Part shown: one piece after another, positions 37,039 to 47,522 of the stretch
Position numbering within the stretch: the stretch's first letter is position 1
Layout of the letters: every line of letters starts with the position of its first letter
From: Rosenbergiella epipactidis
Lineage (GTDB): Bacteria; Pseudomonadota; Gammaproteobacteria; Enterobacterales; Enterobacteriaceae
Direction of reading: 5' to 3'
DNA length: 64,000 bases
NCBI RefSeq assembly: GCF_018494055.1
Contig: NZ_JABBFQ010000002.1
Span: forward strand, 372,001-436,000
The notes under the pieces: model-generated
Seen by the model: the letters and a program-made list of their open reading frames with translations, nothing else
What the model was told of the DNA's origin: nothing
Database searches by the model: none
Translations under genes and position numbers: made by a program

Positions 37039-37067
37039 TTCTCCAACCTCGGCTCTCTGCGTATAAT
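37039..37067 (+). promoter_or_regulatory. pyrLBI promoter
   Basis: TATAAT at 37062-37067 is a consensus -10. The best -35 is weak (TTCTCC at 37039-37044, 17-bp spacer). Transcription would start some 20 bases before pyrL. Confidence 0.6.
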
Positions 37068-37096
37068 GCCGAACATTAAGCTTAGAGAACTTTGTT

Positions 37097-37234
37097 ATGC
37101 TAACGACGATTCCAACACATCAGACACTCAACCTGCCTGTCAGCGGGAATACGTGCCGTGGTTCTCTAAGCCCCATTATTCAGAAGAAAAGCTCCTATTT
37201 TAGGGGCTTTTTTTTTGCCATCCCCCCCAGTTGA
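37097..37234 (+). CDS. pyrL: pyrBI operon leader peptide
   Basis: A 45-codon ORF ([20 protein letters not shown]... to TGA 37232) whose reading runs straight across the attenuator hairpin and T-run, and stops 12 bp before pyrB. The peptide differs from that of E. coli (44 codons), but length, position and reading across the terminator are the same. Ribosomes closely following RNA polymerase when UTP is low prevent the hairpin from forming and allow pyrBI expression. The ribosome-binding site is weak (AGAGAA). Confidence 0.85.
   Translation: MLTTIPTHQTLNLPVSGNTCRGSLSPIIQKKSSYFRGFFFAIPPS
37168..37216 (+). terminator. UTP-responsive attenuator of pyrBI
   Basis: AAAGCTCC (37188-37195) pairs with GGGGCTTT (37203-37210), followed by T to 37216. 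An upstream AAGCCCC (37168-37174) can pair with the same GGGGCTT instead, a competing structure. This fits the UTP-dependent attenuation known for pyrBI. Confidence 0.88.
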
Positions 37235-37245
37235 GGATATCTCCC

Positions 37246-38190
37246 ATGGCAAACCCCCTATATGGAAAACATATCATTTCAATCAATGATTTCAGTCGTA
37301 GCGAGCTGGAACTGGTTTTAGAAACGGCAGCCTATCTAAAAGCAAATCCACAGCCAGAACGATTGAAGCATAAAGTGATTGGAAGCTGTTTTTTTGAGGC
37401 CTCAACCCGTACACGCCTCTCCTTTGAGACCGCGATCCAGCGGTTAGGGGCTTCAGCCGTTGGCTTTGCCGATGGCGGTAATACTTCCTTAGGTAAGAAA
37501 GGTGAAACACTTGCCGATACCATCTCGGTGATTAGTCACTATGTCGATGCTATCGTTATGCGTCATCCGCAAGAGGGTGCCGCACGGCTAGCCACTGAAT
37601 TTTCGGGTAATGTTCCCATCTTAAATGCCGGTGACGGGGCTAACCAGCACCCAACGCAAACCTTATTGGATCTCTTTACCATTCAAGAGACCCAACAGAG
37701 CCTTGATAACCTGCATATTGCGATGGTAGGTGATTTAAAATATGGCCGAACCGTTCACTCTTTAGCGCAAGCCTTATCTAAATTCACAGGCAACCATTTC
37801 TATTTTATCTCCCCGAATGCCCTCGCTATGCCAACGTACATTACGGATATGTTAGACGAAAGTGGTTGTCCTTGGTCCCAGCACGACAGCATTGAAGACA
37901 TTATCCCGCAGGTTGATATCCTCTATATGACCCGGGTTCAGAAAGAGCGCTTAGACCCCTCCGAATACGCGAACATGAAGGCTCAATTTATTTTACAGGC
38001 CTCGCACTTAGCCGCCGCGAAACCGAATATGAAAGTCCTCCATCCTCTACCCAGAGTCGATGAAATCGCGACAGATGTCGATGAGACTTCCCACGCGTGG
38101 TACTTCCAACAAGCGGGGAACGGGATCTATGCCCGACAAGCCCTATTGTCTTTAGTGTTAAATGAAACGTTAGTAGGAGAGGCGTCATGA
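37246..38190 (+). CDS. pyrB: Aspartate carbamoyltransferase catalytic chain
   Basis: Catalyses the first committed step of pyrimidine synthesis, carbamoyl aspartate formation. 314 aa (E. coli 311). [11 protein letters not shown], the [12 protein letters not shown] 80s loop, [22 protein letters not shown] and LHPLPRVDE are intact. ATG 37246 gives the standard N-terminus [12 protein letters not shown]; an earlier in-frame start lies within pyrL. The stop overlaps the pyrI start (ATGA). Confidence 0.97.
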   Translation: MANPLYGKHIISINDFSRSELELVLETAAYLKANPQPERLKHKVIGSCFFEASTRTRLSFETAIQRLGASAVGFADGGNTSLGKKGETLADTISVISHYVDAIVMRHPQEGAARLATEFSGNVPILNAGDGANQHPTQTLLDLFTIQETQQSLDNLHIAMVGDLKYGRTVHSLAQALSKFTGNHFYFISPNALAMPTYITDMLDESGCPWSQHDSIEDIIPQVDILYMTRVQKERLDPSEYANMKAQFILQASHLAAAKPNMKVLHPLPRVDEIATDVDETSHAWYFQQAGNGIYARQALLSLVLNETLVGEAS

Positions 38191-38648
38191 ATCAGGATAA
38201 ATTACAGGTTGAAGCAATCAATAACGGCAGTGTGATCGACCATATTCCTGCCCGGCTCGGCTTTCGATTACTCACTCTATTTCGCCTCACCGAAACCGAC
38301 CAGCGCGTCACCATCGGTTTAAATCTCCCTTCCGGCGAAGGCCTCACCAAAGATCTGATCAAGATTGAGAATACGTTCCTAACGGCGGATCAGATTAACC
38401 AACTCGCGATCTATGCCCCTAATGCGACGATCAATAATATTGAGAATTTTAAAGTCGTGGCTAAGCTGCGCCCAACGCTACCGGATGAGATCCGTACCGT
38501 ATTGGTCTGCCCAAATGCTAACTGTATTAGCCATAATGAACCGGTAAATTCACGCTTTGCAGTGAAAACTCGACGAAATGATCTGTATTTACGTTGCCAT
38601 TATTGCGAGAAAGAGTTTTCCCGCCAGGCGGTGATTGGGCACTGGTAA
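38187..38648 (+). CDS. pyrI: Aspartate carbamoyltransferase regulatory chain
   Basis: Binds CTP and ATP and holds the ATCase dodecamer together. 153 aa as in E. coli. The N-terminal allosteric domain begins [20 protein letters not shown]. The C-terminal zinc domain has four cysteines in CPNANC and CHYC, spaced C-x4-C and C-x2-C. Translationally coupled to pyrB. Confidence 0.97.
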   Translation: MNQDKLQVEAINNGSVIDHIPARLGFRLLTLFRLTETDQRVTIGLNLPSGEGLTKDLIKIENTFLTADQINQLAIYAPNATINNIENFKVVAKLRPTLPDEIRTVLVCPNANCISHNEPVNSRFAVKTRRNDLYLRCHYCEKEFSRQAVIGHW

Positions 38649-38708
38649 TCAACAGCTCACTCCCTATAATGAAATTTACGCTATTCGTTACCGTCATGAG
38701 GAAAAAGT

Positions 38709-39095
38709 ATGTCACGTGAAATTAATACCCACCATGCACCTGCCGCAATTGGCCCTTACGTCCAAGCGGTAGACCTCGGTCAGCTTGTTCTGACGTCAGG
38801 CCAAATCCCTGTCGATCCTAAAACGGGCGAAGTTCCTGCTGATATTGCGGCTCAGACTCGCCAATCGTTGAACAACGTTAAAGCGATTATCGAACAAGCA
38901 GGTCTAAGCGTGAAAAATATCGTCAAAACCACGGTCTTCGTGAAAGACCTCAATGACTTTGCGACCGTTAACGCCACTTACGAGCAGTTTTTTACTGAGC
39001 ACCAAGCGCCTTTCCCTGCTCGCTCCTGTGTAGAAGTGGCCCGATTACCCAAAGATGTCGGCATCGAAATCGAAGCCATTGCATTGCGCGGTTAA
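38709..39095 (+). CDS. ridA: 2-iminobutanoate/2-iminopropanoate deaminase RidA
   Basis: Trimeric enzyme that hydrolyses reactive enamine/imine intermediates made by PLP enzymes such as threonine dehydratase. 128 aa. HHAPAAIGPYVQAVDLG, TSGQIPVDPKTGEVP and the catalytic arginine in PFPARSCVEVARLPKD are typical. It lies after pyrI as in E. coli. Confidence 0.95.
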   Translation: MSREINTHHAPAAIGPYVQAVDLGQLVLTSGQIPVDPKTGEVPADIAAQTRQSLNNVKAIIEQAGLSVKNIVKTTVFVKDLNDFATVNATYEQFFTEHQAPFPARSCVEVARLPKDVGIEIEAIALRG

Positions 39096-39117
39096 TGAAA
39101 GCTAGGCGGAGGCACTG

Positions 39118-39543
39118 TTATGGCCTCTGCCACAGTAGTTTCGTGCCAAACCCCAATTGGTTGTCGGTCATTTTTAACCGATTTATCTTTAGCTGCCATA
39201 ACGGTGCGGATTTTTGTTTGGCGATGGGAAAACGTTGTTGATAGGCCTCAAGGCCTCGTTGACCTATATCTCCCTGGGCAAGGGCGATGACTCCCTCAAA
39301 CTGAACACCCTGTAACTGAGAAACCGATTCGGTTTGCGTACTTACTGTACCGACCACCGACGGGGAAGCGACCATCAACCGCCCATGCTGGGTACTCGGT
39401 TCTGTCATGAGCCAAAAGCTGATATTCTCATTATCTAATGCATAGAAGCAGTTAGCCGCCCAAAACTCATCACCGTGTCGGGTACAAAGCGTCAGCACAT
39501 GTTGGCCAGCTAAGTAGTGTAGGCAGTGTGCTAATTCGTCCAC
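39118..39543 (-). CDS. yhbP: YhbP family (UPF0306) protein
   Basis: A 141-aa protein with a pyridoxamine-phosphate-oxidase-like split-barrel fold. From GTG 39543 the reading aligns residue for residue with E. coli Yhb[47 protein letters not shown] and LGFGTKLLW are conserved positions. The GTG has AGGAG six bases upstream. Longer ATG starts overlap the divergent yhbQ and lack homology. Function unknown, possibly flavin-binding. Confidence 0.85.
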   Translation of the reverse strand: MDELAHCLHYLAGQHVLTLCTRHGDEFWAANCFYALDNENISFWLMTEPSTQHGRLMVASPSVVGTVSTQTESVSQLQGVQFEGVIALAQGDIGQRGLEAYQQRFPIAKQKSAPLWQLKINRLKMTDNQLGFGTKLLWQRP

Positions 39544-39558
39544 AAGGATCTCCTGACC

Positions 39559-39879
39559 ATGCATCAAGACAGGGCCATAGAACAGGCCGACTGCCAATGG
39601 TATTTATATCTGATTCAAACCGCGAGCGGGACACTTTACACCGGTATCACCACCGACGTCGCACGCCGTTTAGCAGAGCATTGCTGTGGCCGTGGTGCGA
39701 AGGCACTACGGGGGCGAGGTCCGCTAACCGTTGTCTTTCAGAGTCCCGCAGGCGACCGTGCTAATGCACTCCGTCTGGAATACCGGGTTAAGCAGCTCAG
39801 CCGCTTAAAAAAATTGGCTATCGTCAATCAACAGCCATCCAGTATCAGTGATTGGTTAATTCGGTCAGTTCAACGTTAG
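39559..39879 (+). CDS. yhbQ: GIY-YIG nuclease family protein YhbQ
   Basis: A 106-aa single-domain GIY-YIG protein. [28 protein letters not shown] carries the two tyrosines and the arginine of the active site, and the later [13 protein letters not shown] supplies the metal-binding glutamate. Such UvrC-like small proteins have structure-dependent nuclease activity in some cases, but the role in vivo is unclear. The start is divergent from yhbP with only 15 bp between; its 3' end overlaps yhbS by 35 bp. Confidence 0.88.
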   Translation: MHQDRAIEQADCQWYLYLIQTASGTLYTGITTDVARRLAEHCCGRGAKALRGRGPLTVVFQSPAGDRANALRLEYRVKQLSRLKKLAIVNQQPSSISDWLIRSVQR

Positions 39880-40351
39880 GTAAGGTCAACACGGCTTGGT
39901 GTTGTGCGGCGCCTTGCTCTTCAAGGGGATAAACGACGATCTCTTGTTCACCCAACGTCTCCAGCGTCAATCTTGGTGCGGAGGTGAAACCCTGCTCCTG
40001 TAGCCAAGCCAGGGCTTGATAGCCAACCACCGCGCGATAGCTAAATTCATTTAAACTGTCTAATCCTTCGAACAGTAAATCCTTCGCGAGCGACGTTGAG
40101 CGGTACTGCGGATCAATTACCGCGGCACTAATTACCACCCAATTGAGGTCTTCTCCATTCAGTTGAATTGGGCTAAAGGCCTGATAGCCTAGTACTTTTC
40201 CTTCATCATCTGTCGCCACAACGCCAAGCGTGATTAACCCCGCTTCACGGAGTGCCTGAATACGCTCCGCCAATTGCGGATCTTGAGCACCCTGTCGGAT
40301 AAGCGTATCAATCCCTGCTGCGTCGAGACCAATTTCAGTACGAAGAAGCAT
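39845..40351 (-). CDS. yhbS: YhbS family GNAT-like protein with altered acetyl-CoA loop
   Basis: A 168-aa GNAT-fold protein aligned with E. coli YhbS ([72 protein letters not shown]). The acetyl-CoA pyrophosphate loop, RGQGLA in E. coli, reads RSTSLA here, so both glycines are gone, and the second half is shortened and rearranged. Binding of acetyl-CoA may be weakened or lost. ATG 40351 is chosen to match the family start. The 3' end overlaps yhbQ by 35 bp. Confidence 0.8.
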   Translation of the reverse strand: MLLRTEIGLDAAGIDTLIRQGAQDPQLAERIQALREAGLITLGVVATDDEGKVLGYQAFSPIQLNGEDLNWVVISAAVIDPQYRSTSLAKDLLFEGLDSLNEFSYRAVVGYQALAWLQEQGFTSAPRLTLETLGEQEIVVYPLEEQGAAQHQAVLTLPNVELTELTNH

Positions 40352-40609
40352 AGTTTTTCCTCTGCAAAGCGTGAAAATGTAGGCAAGGGGTAAAAGCAAA
40401 GGCTCGGACAGACCTCGATTTACCTTAACGAAAGTCAGCATAGCATACTCCCTCCCATCTCGGTAACTGGCACAACATCGCTATACTACCTAATGAAACC
40501 TGCGCCATATCAATACGACAGAACCTCAGTTCGCACAAACTGCGTGTCACATTTTACTGGCAATGCGTAGAGTGTAGTCATGTCAGCCCCCTTTATACGA
40601 AGGTATCCT

Positions 40610-41635
40610 ATGTCTGAAAATCGCCCATTTAAACTATCGGTGTTAGATCTCGCTCCTATTCCGCAATCCTGTGTCGCGAGAGATGCTTTCAAACGTTCCT
40701 TAGCCTTAGCGCGCTTCGCTGAGCAAGCGGGATATCATCGTTATTGGTTAGCCGAACACCACAATATGCCTGGGATTGCTAGCGCAGCAACCAGTGTACT
40801 TATCGGTTATTTGGCCGCTCATACCCGGCATTTACGATTGGGTTCAGGGGGAGTCATGCTACCCAATCACTCCCCCTTAGTCATTGCGGAACAATTTGGG
40901 ACCTTAGAATCGCTCTATCCGGGACGAATCGATTTAGGCATTGGTCGTGCACCAGGTAGCGACCCCACTACGATGCAGGCCTTACGCCGCCATAGTACGC
41001 CGCAGAGTGAAGAGCGTTTCCCAGAAGACGTCAAACAGCTGATTACATGGTTTGATACGCAAGATGATAACGCTTTCACAGTCCGTCCGGTACCAGGGGT
41101 TGGGTTAAATGTGCCCATCTGGCTGCTGGGTTCAAGCATGTACAGTGCCCAGCTCGCGGCGAAGTTGGGGCTCCCCTTCGCTTTCGCCTCGCACTTTGCC
41201 CCGGATGTGATTAGCCAGGCAATAGATCTTTATCGTCGAGAGTTCGTTCCGTCAGCTCGGTTATCGCATCCCTATGTGATGATAGGGGTAAATATTATCG
41301 CGGCAGAAAGTCGGGCACGAGCACGATTCCTCTTTACCTCGCAACAACAGCAATTTATTCATCTACGTCGCGGTGTACCGGGAAAACTTCCCGAACCGGT
41401 GGAAACTATGGATAAAATTTGGACCCCTGCCGAAAGATTCGGCGTGGAGCGAGCATTAAGCCTCTCTTTAGTCGGCGATCTTGCGGCAGTGACGCATGGA
41501 CTGCGTGCGATTCAGCAGCAGTATCACGTCGATGAAGTGATGGTCAACGGCCAGATTTATGATAATGATGCCCGGATCTATTCTTACCAACTGGCAATGG
41601 AAGCGCATCAGGCCATTCATTCACTTTCAGCATAA
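40610..41635 (+). CDS. yhbW: Luciferase-like monooxygenase (YhbW family)
   Basis: Flavin-dependent monooxygenase of the bacterial luciferase superfamily, 341 aa. [82 protein letters not shown] and the end [16 protein letters not shown] match E. coli YhbW (partial quotes). ATG 40610 follows GAAGG. The substrate is unknown. It is convergent with deaD, separated by a hairpin. Confidence 0.9.
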   Translation: MSENRPFKLSVLDLAPIPQSCVARDAFKRSLALARFAEQAGYHRYWLAEHHNMPGIASAATSVLIGYLAAHTRHLRLGSGGVMLPNHSPLVIAEQFGTLESLYPGRIDLGIGRAPGSDPTTMQALRRHSTPQSEERFPEDVKQLITWFDTQDDNAFTVRPVPGVGLNVPIWLLGSSMYSAQLAAKLGLPFAFASHFAPDVISQAIDLYRREFVPSARLSHPYVMIGVNIIAAESRARARFLFTSQQQQFIHLRRGVPGKLPEPVETMDKIWTPAERFGVERALSLSLVGDLAAVTHGLRAIQQQYHVDEVMVNGQIYDNDARIYSYQLAMEAHQAIHSLSA

Positions 41636-41660
41636 AAAAAGGGAGCCAAAAGGCTCCCTT
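41633..41660 (-). terminator. deaD terminator
   Basis: AAGGGAGCC-AAAA-GGCTCCCTT with an A-run on the left, so on the minus strand the stem is followed by a T-run. It ends deaD; for yhbW it is weaker. Confidence 0.82.
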
Positions 41661-41680
41661 AATCATTATCATAGCGTTAA

Positions 41681-43528
41681 TTAACGGCGTGATTCTTCAC
41701 GGCGTCCACGATGACCTTCACCGCGGTTACCTTCGTTACGGTTACCGCCGCCAAAACGACGTCCACCTTCACGACCACCACGGCCAGCACCAGCACCGTC
41801 ACGGCCACCGCCATCACGACCGCCACGTCCACGGCGTGGTTCACCTGGCTGTGCATCACCCATTAACTGCATGTTCATCGGTTTGTTCAGGATGCGAGTT
41901 TTAGTGAAGTGTTGTAATACTTCACCTGGCATACCTTTTGGTAACTCAATGGTTGAGTGACCATCAAACAATTTGATGTTACCGATGTAACGGCTGCTGA
42001 TATCACCTTCGTTAGCGATAGCACCAACGATATGACGAACTTCAACGCCATCATTGCGACCAACTTCGATACGGTAAAGCTGCATATCACCGACATCACG
42101 ACGCTCACGGCGTGGACGCTCTTCGCGGTTACCACCACGGCGATCATCACCGCGACGCTCGTCACGACGATCATCACGCTCGCGGAATTCACGACGTGGA
42201 GGACGTGGAGCTTCAGCAGGAACGATTAATGAACGCTCACCTTGTGCCATCTTCAGCAGAGCTGCGGCCAGTGTTTCCATATCAAGATCTTCTTGAGGAG
42301 ACAGCTTGGTCAACAGACCACGGTAGAGGTCAAGATCACTGCTTTCCAGTTGTTGTTGGACACGCGCAGCAAATTTCTCTTGGCGACGAGTACTTAACAG
42401 TTCTGCATTGGGAAGCTCAACTTCTGGAATCGTCAGCTTCATAGTGCGTTCGATGTTACGCAGTAAACGACGCTCACGGTTTTCAACAAACAGTAAAGCG
42501 CGGCCCGCACGTCCTGCACGGCCAGTACGACCGATACGGTGAACGTAAGACTCTGCGTCCAATGGAATATCGTAGTTAACGACTAAGCTAATACGCTCAA
42601 CGTCTAATCCACGCGCCGCAACATCAGTCGCGATCAGGATATCAAGACGGCCATCTTTTAAACGCTCGAGGGTTTGCTCACGTAACGCTTGGTTCATGTC
42701 GCCGTTTAAGGCTGCGCTGTTGTACCCATTGCGTTCTAAGGTTTCAGCCACTTCTAAGGTTGCATTTTTGGTACGTACGAAAATAATCGCCGCGTCAAAA
42801 TCTTCCGCTTCTAAGAAACGAACTAATGCATCACTTTTACGGCCGTAAGCAGTCCAATAAGATTGGCTGATGTCTGGACGCGTAGTTAAGCTCGATTGGA
42901 TACGAACTTCTTGTGGGTTGTTCATAAAACGACGAGTAATACGACGAATCGCTTCTGGCATCGTTGCCGAGAACAGCGCTGTCTGATGACCTTCTGGGAT
43001 TTGCGCCATAATGGTTTCAACGTCTTCGATGAAGCCCATGCGAAGCATTTCGTCTGCTTCGTCCAGCACTAAACCACGCAGATTTGACAGGTCAAGGGTG
43101 CCGCGTTTTAAGTGATCAAGTAAACGTCCAGGGGTTCCCACAACAATTTGTGGACCTTGACGTAATGCGCGCAGTTGCACGTCATAACGTTGGCCACCGT
43201 AAAGTGCCAGAACGTTAACGCCACGCATATGTTTAGAGAATTCGTTACATGCTTCACCTACCTGAACCGCCAACTCACGGGTTGGAGCAAGCACCAGAAT
43301 TTGAGGCGCTTTTAAAGTAGGGTCGATGTTATTTAATAATGGCAGTGAGAAGGCTGCCGTTTTACCACTTCCGGTTTGGGCCATACCCAGTACATCACGG
43401 CCAGCTAGCAGATGTGGAATACACTCCGCTTGAATAGGTGATGGTTTTACGTAACCCAGATCGTTCAGTGCAGAAAGAATGGATTCGTTAAGGCCTAGAT
43501 CGGAAAAAGTGGTTTGAATATCAGTCAT
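41681..43528 (-). CDS. deaD: Cold-shock DEAD-box RNA helicase DeaD/CsdA
   Basis: ATP-dependent RNA helicase acting in ribosome assembly and mRNA decay, especially in the cold. 615 aa. Motifs Q ([11 protein letters not shown]), I (AQTGSGKT), II (DEAD), III (SAT) and VI ([11 protein letters not shown]) are all present. The C-terminal RNA-binding domain ([31 protein letters not shown]) and an arginine/glycine-rich tail (about residues 560-615) follow. ATG 43528 gives the standard start [13 protein letters not shown]; the longer frame covers yrbN. Its start overlaps the yrbN stop. Confidence 0.96.
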   Translation of the reverse strand: MTDIQTTFSDLGLNESILSALNDLGYVKPSPIQAECIPHLLAGRDVLGMAQTGSGKTAAFSLPLLNNIDPTLKAPQILVLAPTRELAVQVGEACNEFSKHMRGVNVLALYGGQRYDVQLRALRQGPQIVVGTPGRLLDHLKRGTLDLSNLRGLVLDEADEMLRMGFIEDVETIMAQIPEGHQTALFSATMPEAIRRITRRFMNNPQEVRIQSSLTTRPDISQSYWTAYGRKSDALVRFLEAEDFDAAIIFVRTKNATLEVAETLERNGYNSAALNGDMNQALREQTLERLKDGRLDILIATDVAARGLDVERISLVVNYDIPLDAESYVHRIGRTGRAGRAGRALLFVENRERRLLRNIERTMKLTIPEVELPNAELLSTRRQEKFAARVQQQLESSDLDLYRGLLTKLSPQEDLDMETLAAALLKMAQGERSLIVPAEAPRPPRREFRERDDRRDERRGDDRRGGNREERPRRERRDVGDMQLYRIEVGRNDGVEVRHIVGAIANEGDISSRYIGNIKLFDGHSTIELPKGMPGEVLQHFTKTRILNKPMNMQLMGDAQPGEPRRGRGGRDGGGRDGAGAGRGGREGGRRFGGGNRNEGNRGEGHRGRREESRR

Positions 43529-43601
43529 GTAGTACAAGTGCCTCGTAGATTGCGGCGGCCAGTCTACATAACTCGTCATGAAAACTTTCAGGTCTTTTCA
43601 T
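43521..43601 (-). CDS. yrbN: Small protein YrbN, translationally coupled to deaD
   Basis: A 26-aa ORF on the minus strand reading [20 protein letters not shown] then ALVLHD. The [10 protein letters not shown] core matches E. coli YrbN, which sits at the same place between nlpI and deaD. The stop TGA overlaps the deaD ATG region by 8 bp (CATGACTGA), indicating coupling or a leader role in deaD translation. GAAAAG-type spacing gives only a weak ribosome-binding site. Confidence 0.85.
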   Translation of the reverse strand: MKRPESFHDELCRLAAAIYEALVLHD

Positions 43602-43705
43602 TGATAAGTGTGAACCGGCTCAAATTAGAAGTTTTTGACAAAAAAGACACCCTCATCCCAGAAGGATGATGGAAAGTTAATTCCTAGATGAAAAGTTTTT
43701 GTCAG

Positions 43706-44590
43706 CTATTGCTGGTCAGATTCTGATAAGTCGTCTTGTGCTTGGCCGAGTAGCGCCAGCTCCAACAATGCATATCGGTGCTCAACAAAGTTATTCACGT
43801 TGTTAGCGACCGTCAGTTTGAATAACGCTTCTGCGTTATCCTTCTCCCCCAGACTTAGGTAATGTTTACCTAAATAGAAGTTGGTTTCACTGAGATGTTC
43901 AGCGAGCGAGGTGTTATCCGTAGCATCTTCCTGGAGACTCTGCATCAGCTGCTTTTCGCTGATTTTTCCCAGGTAGAATTCGACTATTTTCCATCCCCAT
44001 TGATCTCTTTTCGCTGCATTATAGCGTTGCTGCAATGCAGAGGTTGCTTTGTCGGCATCGATTTTCTCTTCCGCCAAGTAAAGCCATAAACTCCGAAAAG
44101 GGTCATTAGGATCGTCGTGATAAAACGCCAGCAGATCATCTTGCGCTAGCTTATACCGGCCACCATAGTAAAACGCGATGCCACGGTTAAGATGCGCATA
44201 ATTGTAAGTTGGATCAAGTTCCAGTACAGAATCAAACGCTTCATAGGCAGCATCATAGTTGCCTGCCTGCGTAAGATAAATACCTAAATAATTGAAGACT
44301 TCAGGCATATCTGGTCTTATGGACAATGCTTGGGAAAAATCGTTCCGCGCTAATGCCCGCAAACCAAGACTATCATACAACACTCCGCGCTCATATAACA
44401 ACTGCGCGCGTTCATCTTCTGTCAGTGAACGACTGGCAAGTATTTGTTCCATACGTGCAAGCATCACTTCTTGTTGCAAAGTTGGCTGTAAAGGCACGGC
44501 TAATACCTCGTCCTTACGCCAATTTGCGTTGCTACATCCAGCCAGCAACAAAGCTGTCGCAATAAAACCCCAGCGTAAATAAGGCTTCAT
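43706..44590 (-). CDS. nlpI: Lipoprotein NlpI, TPR adaptor of peptidoglycan hydrolases
   Basis: Outer-membrane lipoprotein of 294 aa, equal to E. coli. Signal and lipobox LLLAGC (Cys19) are followed by TPR repeats ([77 protein letters not shown]). It scaffolds endopeptidases such as MepS with the protease Prc. ATG 44590 is chosen; the longer frame upstream has no homology. Confidence 0.95.
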   Translation of the reverse strand: MKPYLRWGFIATALLLAGCSNANWRKDEVLAVPLQPTLQQEVMLARMEQILASRSLTEDERAQLLYERGVLYDSLGLRALARNDFSQALSIRPDMPEVFNYLGIYLTQAGNYDAAYEAFDSVLELDPTYNYAHLNRGIAFYYGGRYKLAQDDLLAFYHDDPNDPFRSLWLYLAEEKIDADKATSALQQRYNAAKRDQWGWKIVEFYLGKISEKQLMQSLQEDATDNTSLAEHLSETNFYLGKHYLSLGEKDNAEALFKLTVANNVNNFVEHRYALLELALLGQAQDDLSESDQQ

Positions 44591-44706
44591 TCTTCCACTC
44601 CCAGGTACCAGCATGCGGATGCAGTCAACAATGAGGTGTCTCATTACTTTGACACCTCCAAAAATAAATCCTGCTTCAGTATTGAAGCAGGAAAGGGTCA
44701 TGACGA

Positions 44707-46845
44707 TTACTCAGCGTCAGTCGCTGGTGCGTCGGTCGCTTCAGAGGCTTCAGCTTGCGGTTTTTCCACAGCTTCTTTCATACTTAAGCGTACACGGCCT
44801 TGGCGGTCGATTTCTAGTACCTTAACCGGCACTTCTTGCGCCATTTGCAGGTAATCGGAGACTTTCTCTACGCGCTTGTCGGCGATTTGAGAAATATGCA
44901 CCAGACCTTCTTTACCGCCACCGATTGAAACGAATGCACCGAAGTCAACGATACGGGTCACTTTACCGTTGTAGATACGACCCACTTCGATGTCCGCGGT
45001 AATCTCTTCGATACGACGAATTGCTTCTTTCGCTTTATCGCCATCTGTAGCCGCAATTTTAACCGTACCGTCATCTTCGATTTCGATAGTGGTCCCCGTT
45101 TCTTCGGTTAACGCACGGATAACTGAACCACCTTTACCGATAACGTCCTTGATTTTATCAGGACTGATACGGATGGTATGGATGCGTGGAGCGAACTCAG
45201 AGATATCACCACGGTGAGTACCGATCGCTTCTTCCATCACACTCAGAATATGTAAACGAGCGCCTTTCGCTTGGCTAAGGGCCGCTTGCATAATTTCGCG
45301 AGTGATACCTTCAATTTTGATATCCATTTGCAGTGCAGTGATACCTTCACGGCTTCCCGCAACTTTAAAGTCCATATCACCAAGGTGGTCTTCATCACCT
45401 AAGATGTCAGACAGCACGACAAAACGTTCGTCTTCTTTTACCAGGCCCATAGCAATACCGGCTACCGCTGCTTTGATCGGTACACCCGCATCCATCAGCG
45501 CCAGTGAAGCACCACATACAGAAGCCATTGATGAAGAACCGTTTGATTCAGTAATCTCTGACACCACACGAACGGTGTACGGGAATTCATCTTGCTTAGG
45601 CATAACGGCTAATACGCCACGTTTCGCTAAACGACCGTGACCAATTTCACGACGCTTAGGTGAACCGACCATACCCGTTTCACCAACAGAATACGGAGGG
45701 AAGTTGTAGTGGAACAAGAATGAATCTGATTTTTCGCCCATCAGCTCATCCAGGCTCTGCGCATCACGTGCTGTACCTAATGTCGCAGTCACTAACGCCT
45801 GAGTTTCACCACGAGTAAACAGCGATGAACCATGGGTACGCGGTAGAACACCGGTGCGGACATCGAGGCCACGAACCATGTCTTTCTCACGACCATCAAT
45901 ACGTGGTTCACCGTTTAAGACACGGCTACGTACCACGTTTTTCTCGATCGCATGCAGAATATCGCTGATTTCACCTTCGTCTAGGCTTTCATCTTCTGCT
46001 AGTAACGTCGCGGTTGTTTCGCTTTTGATCACACCAACTTGAGCATAACGCTCTTGTTTTTCAGTAATACGGTAAGCTTCGCTTAAACGGCTCTCTGCCA
46101 GCGCCGCGATGCGGCTGTTAAGGCTTTCGTTAACGGCTTCTGGCTGCCAATCCCAACGAGGTTTGCCCGCTTTCTCAACCAGTTGTTTGATATTCTCAAT
46201 AACAACTTGTTGTTGATCGTGACCGAAGACAACCGCACCAAGCATTTGGTCTTCTGACAGAATCTCAGCTTCAGATTCAACCATCAATACTGCGTTTTCA
46301 GTACCCGCTACCACTAAATCTAAGCGGCTTGTCGCCAGCTCTTCAGCCGTTGGGTTTAAAACATACTGATCGTTGATGTAACCTACGCGCGCCGCACCAA
46401 TTGGACCGTTGAACGGGATACCTGATAGCGATAACGCGGCAGAGGCACCGATCATCGCAACGATGTCAGGGTGGACTTGTGGGTTTACAGAAACGACGGT
46501 CGCAATAACCTGTACTTCGTTAACGAAACCTTCTGGGAATAATGGGCGTACTGGACGGTCGATAAGACGAGCGATTAACGTTTCGCCTTCGCTTGGACGA
46601 CCTTCACGACGGAAGAAGCTTCCTGGAATACGGCCCGCTGCGTAAGTACGCTCTTGATAGTTAACGGTAAGCGGGAAGAAGTCTTGACCTGCTTTCGCTT
46701 TTTTCTGGCCTACAACAGTAACGAATACACAAGTATCGTCCATGCTCACCATAACCGCTGCGGTCGCTTGACGCGCCATCATACCGGTTTCGATGGTAAC
46801 GGTGTGTTGACCGTATTGGAATTTTTGAATTGTCGGATTAAGCAA
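44707..46845 (-). CDS. pnp: Polynucleotide phosphorylase
   Basis: 3'-5' phosphorolytic exoribonuclease and degradosome component, 712 aa. Two RNase PH-like domains; [18 protein letters not shown] carries the catalytic acidic residues of the second. The KH domain ([22 protein letters not shown]) and an S1 domain ([20 protein letters not shown]) follow. The long leader between pnp and rpsO should fold as the RNase III-processed hairpin known for autoregulation in E. coli. Confidence 0.97.
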   Translation of the reverse strand: MLNPTIQKFQYGQHTVTIETGMMARQATAAVMVSMDDTCVFVTVVGQKKAKAGQDFFPLTVNYQERTYAAGRIPGSFFRREGRPSEGETLIARLIDRPVRPLFPEGFVNEVQVIATVVSVNPQVHPDIVAMIGASAALSLSGIPFNGPIGAARVGYINDQYVLNPTAEELATSRLDLVVAGTENAVLMVESEAEILSEDQMLGAVVFGHDQQQVVIENIKQLVEKAGKPRWDWQPEAVNESLNSRIAALAESRLSEAYRITEKQERYAQVGVIKSETTATLLAEDESLDEGEISDILHAIEKNVVRSRVLNGEPRIDGREKDMVRGLDVRTGVLPRTHGSSLFTRGETQALVTATLGTARDAQSLDELMGEKSDSFLFHYNFPPYSVGETGMVGSPKRREIGHGRLAKRGVLAVMPKQDEFPYTVRVVSEITESNGSSSMASVCGASLALMDAGVPIKAAVAGIAMGLVKEDERFVVLSDILGDEDHLGDMDFKVAGSREGITALQMDIKIEGITREIMQAALSQAKGARLHILSVMEEAIGTHRGDISEFAPRIHTIRISPDKIKDVIGKGGSVIRALTEETGTTIEIEDDGTVKIAATDGDKAKEAIRRIEEITADIEVGRIYNGKVTRIVDFGAFVSIGGGKEGLVHISQIADKRVEKVSDYLQMAQEVPVKVLEIDRQGRVRLSMKEAVEKPQAEASEATDAPATDAE

Positions 46846-47037
46846 AATCGTTTCCTTTATCGAGGAGTGTAACGCAATAAGTCATCATTAATGTGAATAG
46901 TTTGCATCCTCGCGACTAATGGTAAGACTCAATAAACAGCTTAAGCCCTGTCATTAGCCGCGCGAATCGTGCAACTTTCTTTCACTGAACAACAGTATAA
47001 CACTGTAGTGCCTGTTACAAAATGGACAACTAATATT
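46846..47037 (-). promoter_or_regulatory. pnp leader and promoter region
   Basis: About 190 bp between pnp and the rpsO terminator. In E. coli this region contains a pnp promoter, the RNase III-cleaved leader hairpin, and the small RNA SraG/PsrO. I see an A/T-rich promoter-like stretch on the minus strand but cannot assign the sRNA with confidence. Confidence 0.4.
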
Positions 47038-47064
47038 CAAAAAAAGGGGCCTTGTAGGCCCCTT
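47038..47064 (-). terminator. rpsO terminator
   Basis: Minus strand AAGGGGCC-TACAA-GGCCCCTT followed by T-run. Confidence 0.88.
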
Positions 47065-47146
47065 ACACACATAGTGCGTTGTAATCTTAACATTGATTCT
47101 GCAATTTGTATAAATACAAGGCAGTTTCGCGTAAAGATTTTTTAAC

Positions 47147-47416
47147 TTAGCGACGCAGACCTAGGCTTGCGATCAGGTCAGTGTAACGCTTAACATCTTT
47201 ACGCTTCAGGTAATCCAGTAGCTTACGACGTTGTGAAACCATACGCAGCAGACCACGACGGCTGTGGTGATCTTTCTTGTGCTCAGAGAAGTGACCTTGC
47301 AGGTGAGTGATTTGAGCAGTTAACAGTGCAACTTGAACTTCAGTTGAACCACTGTCGTTAGCATCACGACCATATTTAGCAACGATCTCAGCTTTAGCTT
47401 CTACGCTTAGAGACAT
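47147..47416 (-). CDS. rpsO: 30S ribosomal protein S15
   Basis: Primary 16S rRNA-binding protein of the central domain, 89 aa as in E. coli ([32 protein letters not shown] at the N-terminus, [25 protein letters not shown] in the middle). Position 47416 is the standard start. S15 of E. coli represses its own translation through a leader pseudoknot. Confidence 0.97.
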   Translation of the reverse strand: MSLSVEAKAEIVAKYGRDANDSGSTEVQVALLTAQITHLQGHFSEHKKDHHSRRGLLRMVSQRRKLLDYLKRKDVKRYTDLIASLGLRR

Positions 47417-47522
47417 AATATACTCCAATAAATTTAAATGAATTCGAGCCGCCGATCTCTAATTCAGCGACTCACTTTTAGCGCAGACATTCTACTCTGC
47501 GCTACGCCAGAGTGCAAACGCC

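Noticed and set aside
41677-42229. Histidine/valine-rich frames and apparent repeats over the deaD 3' end
   Set aside because: They arise from codons of the arginine/glycine-rich tail of DeaD; no independent repeat element.
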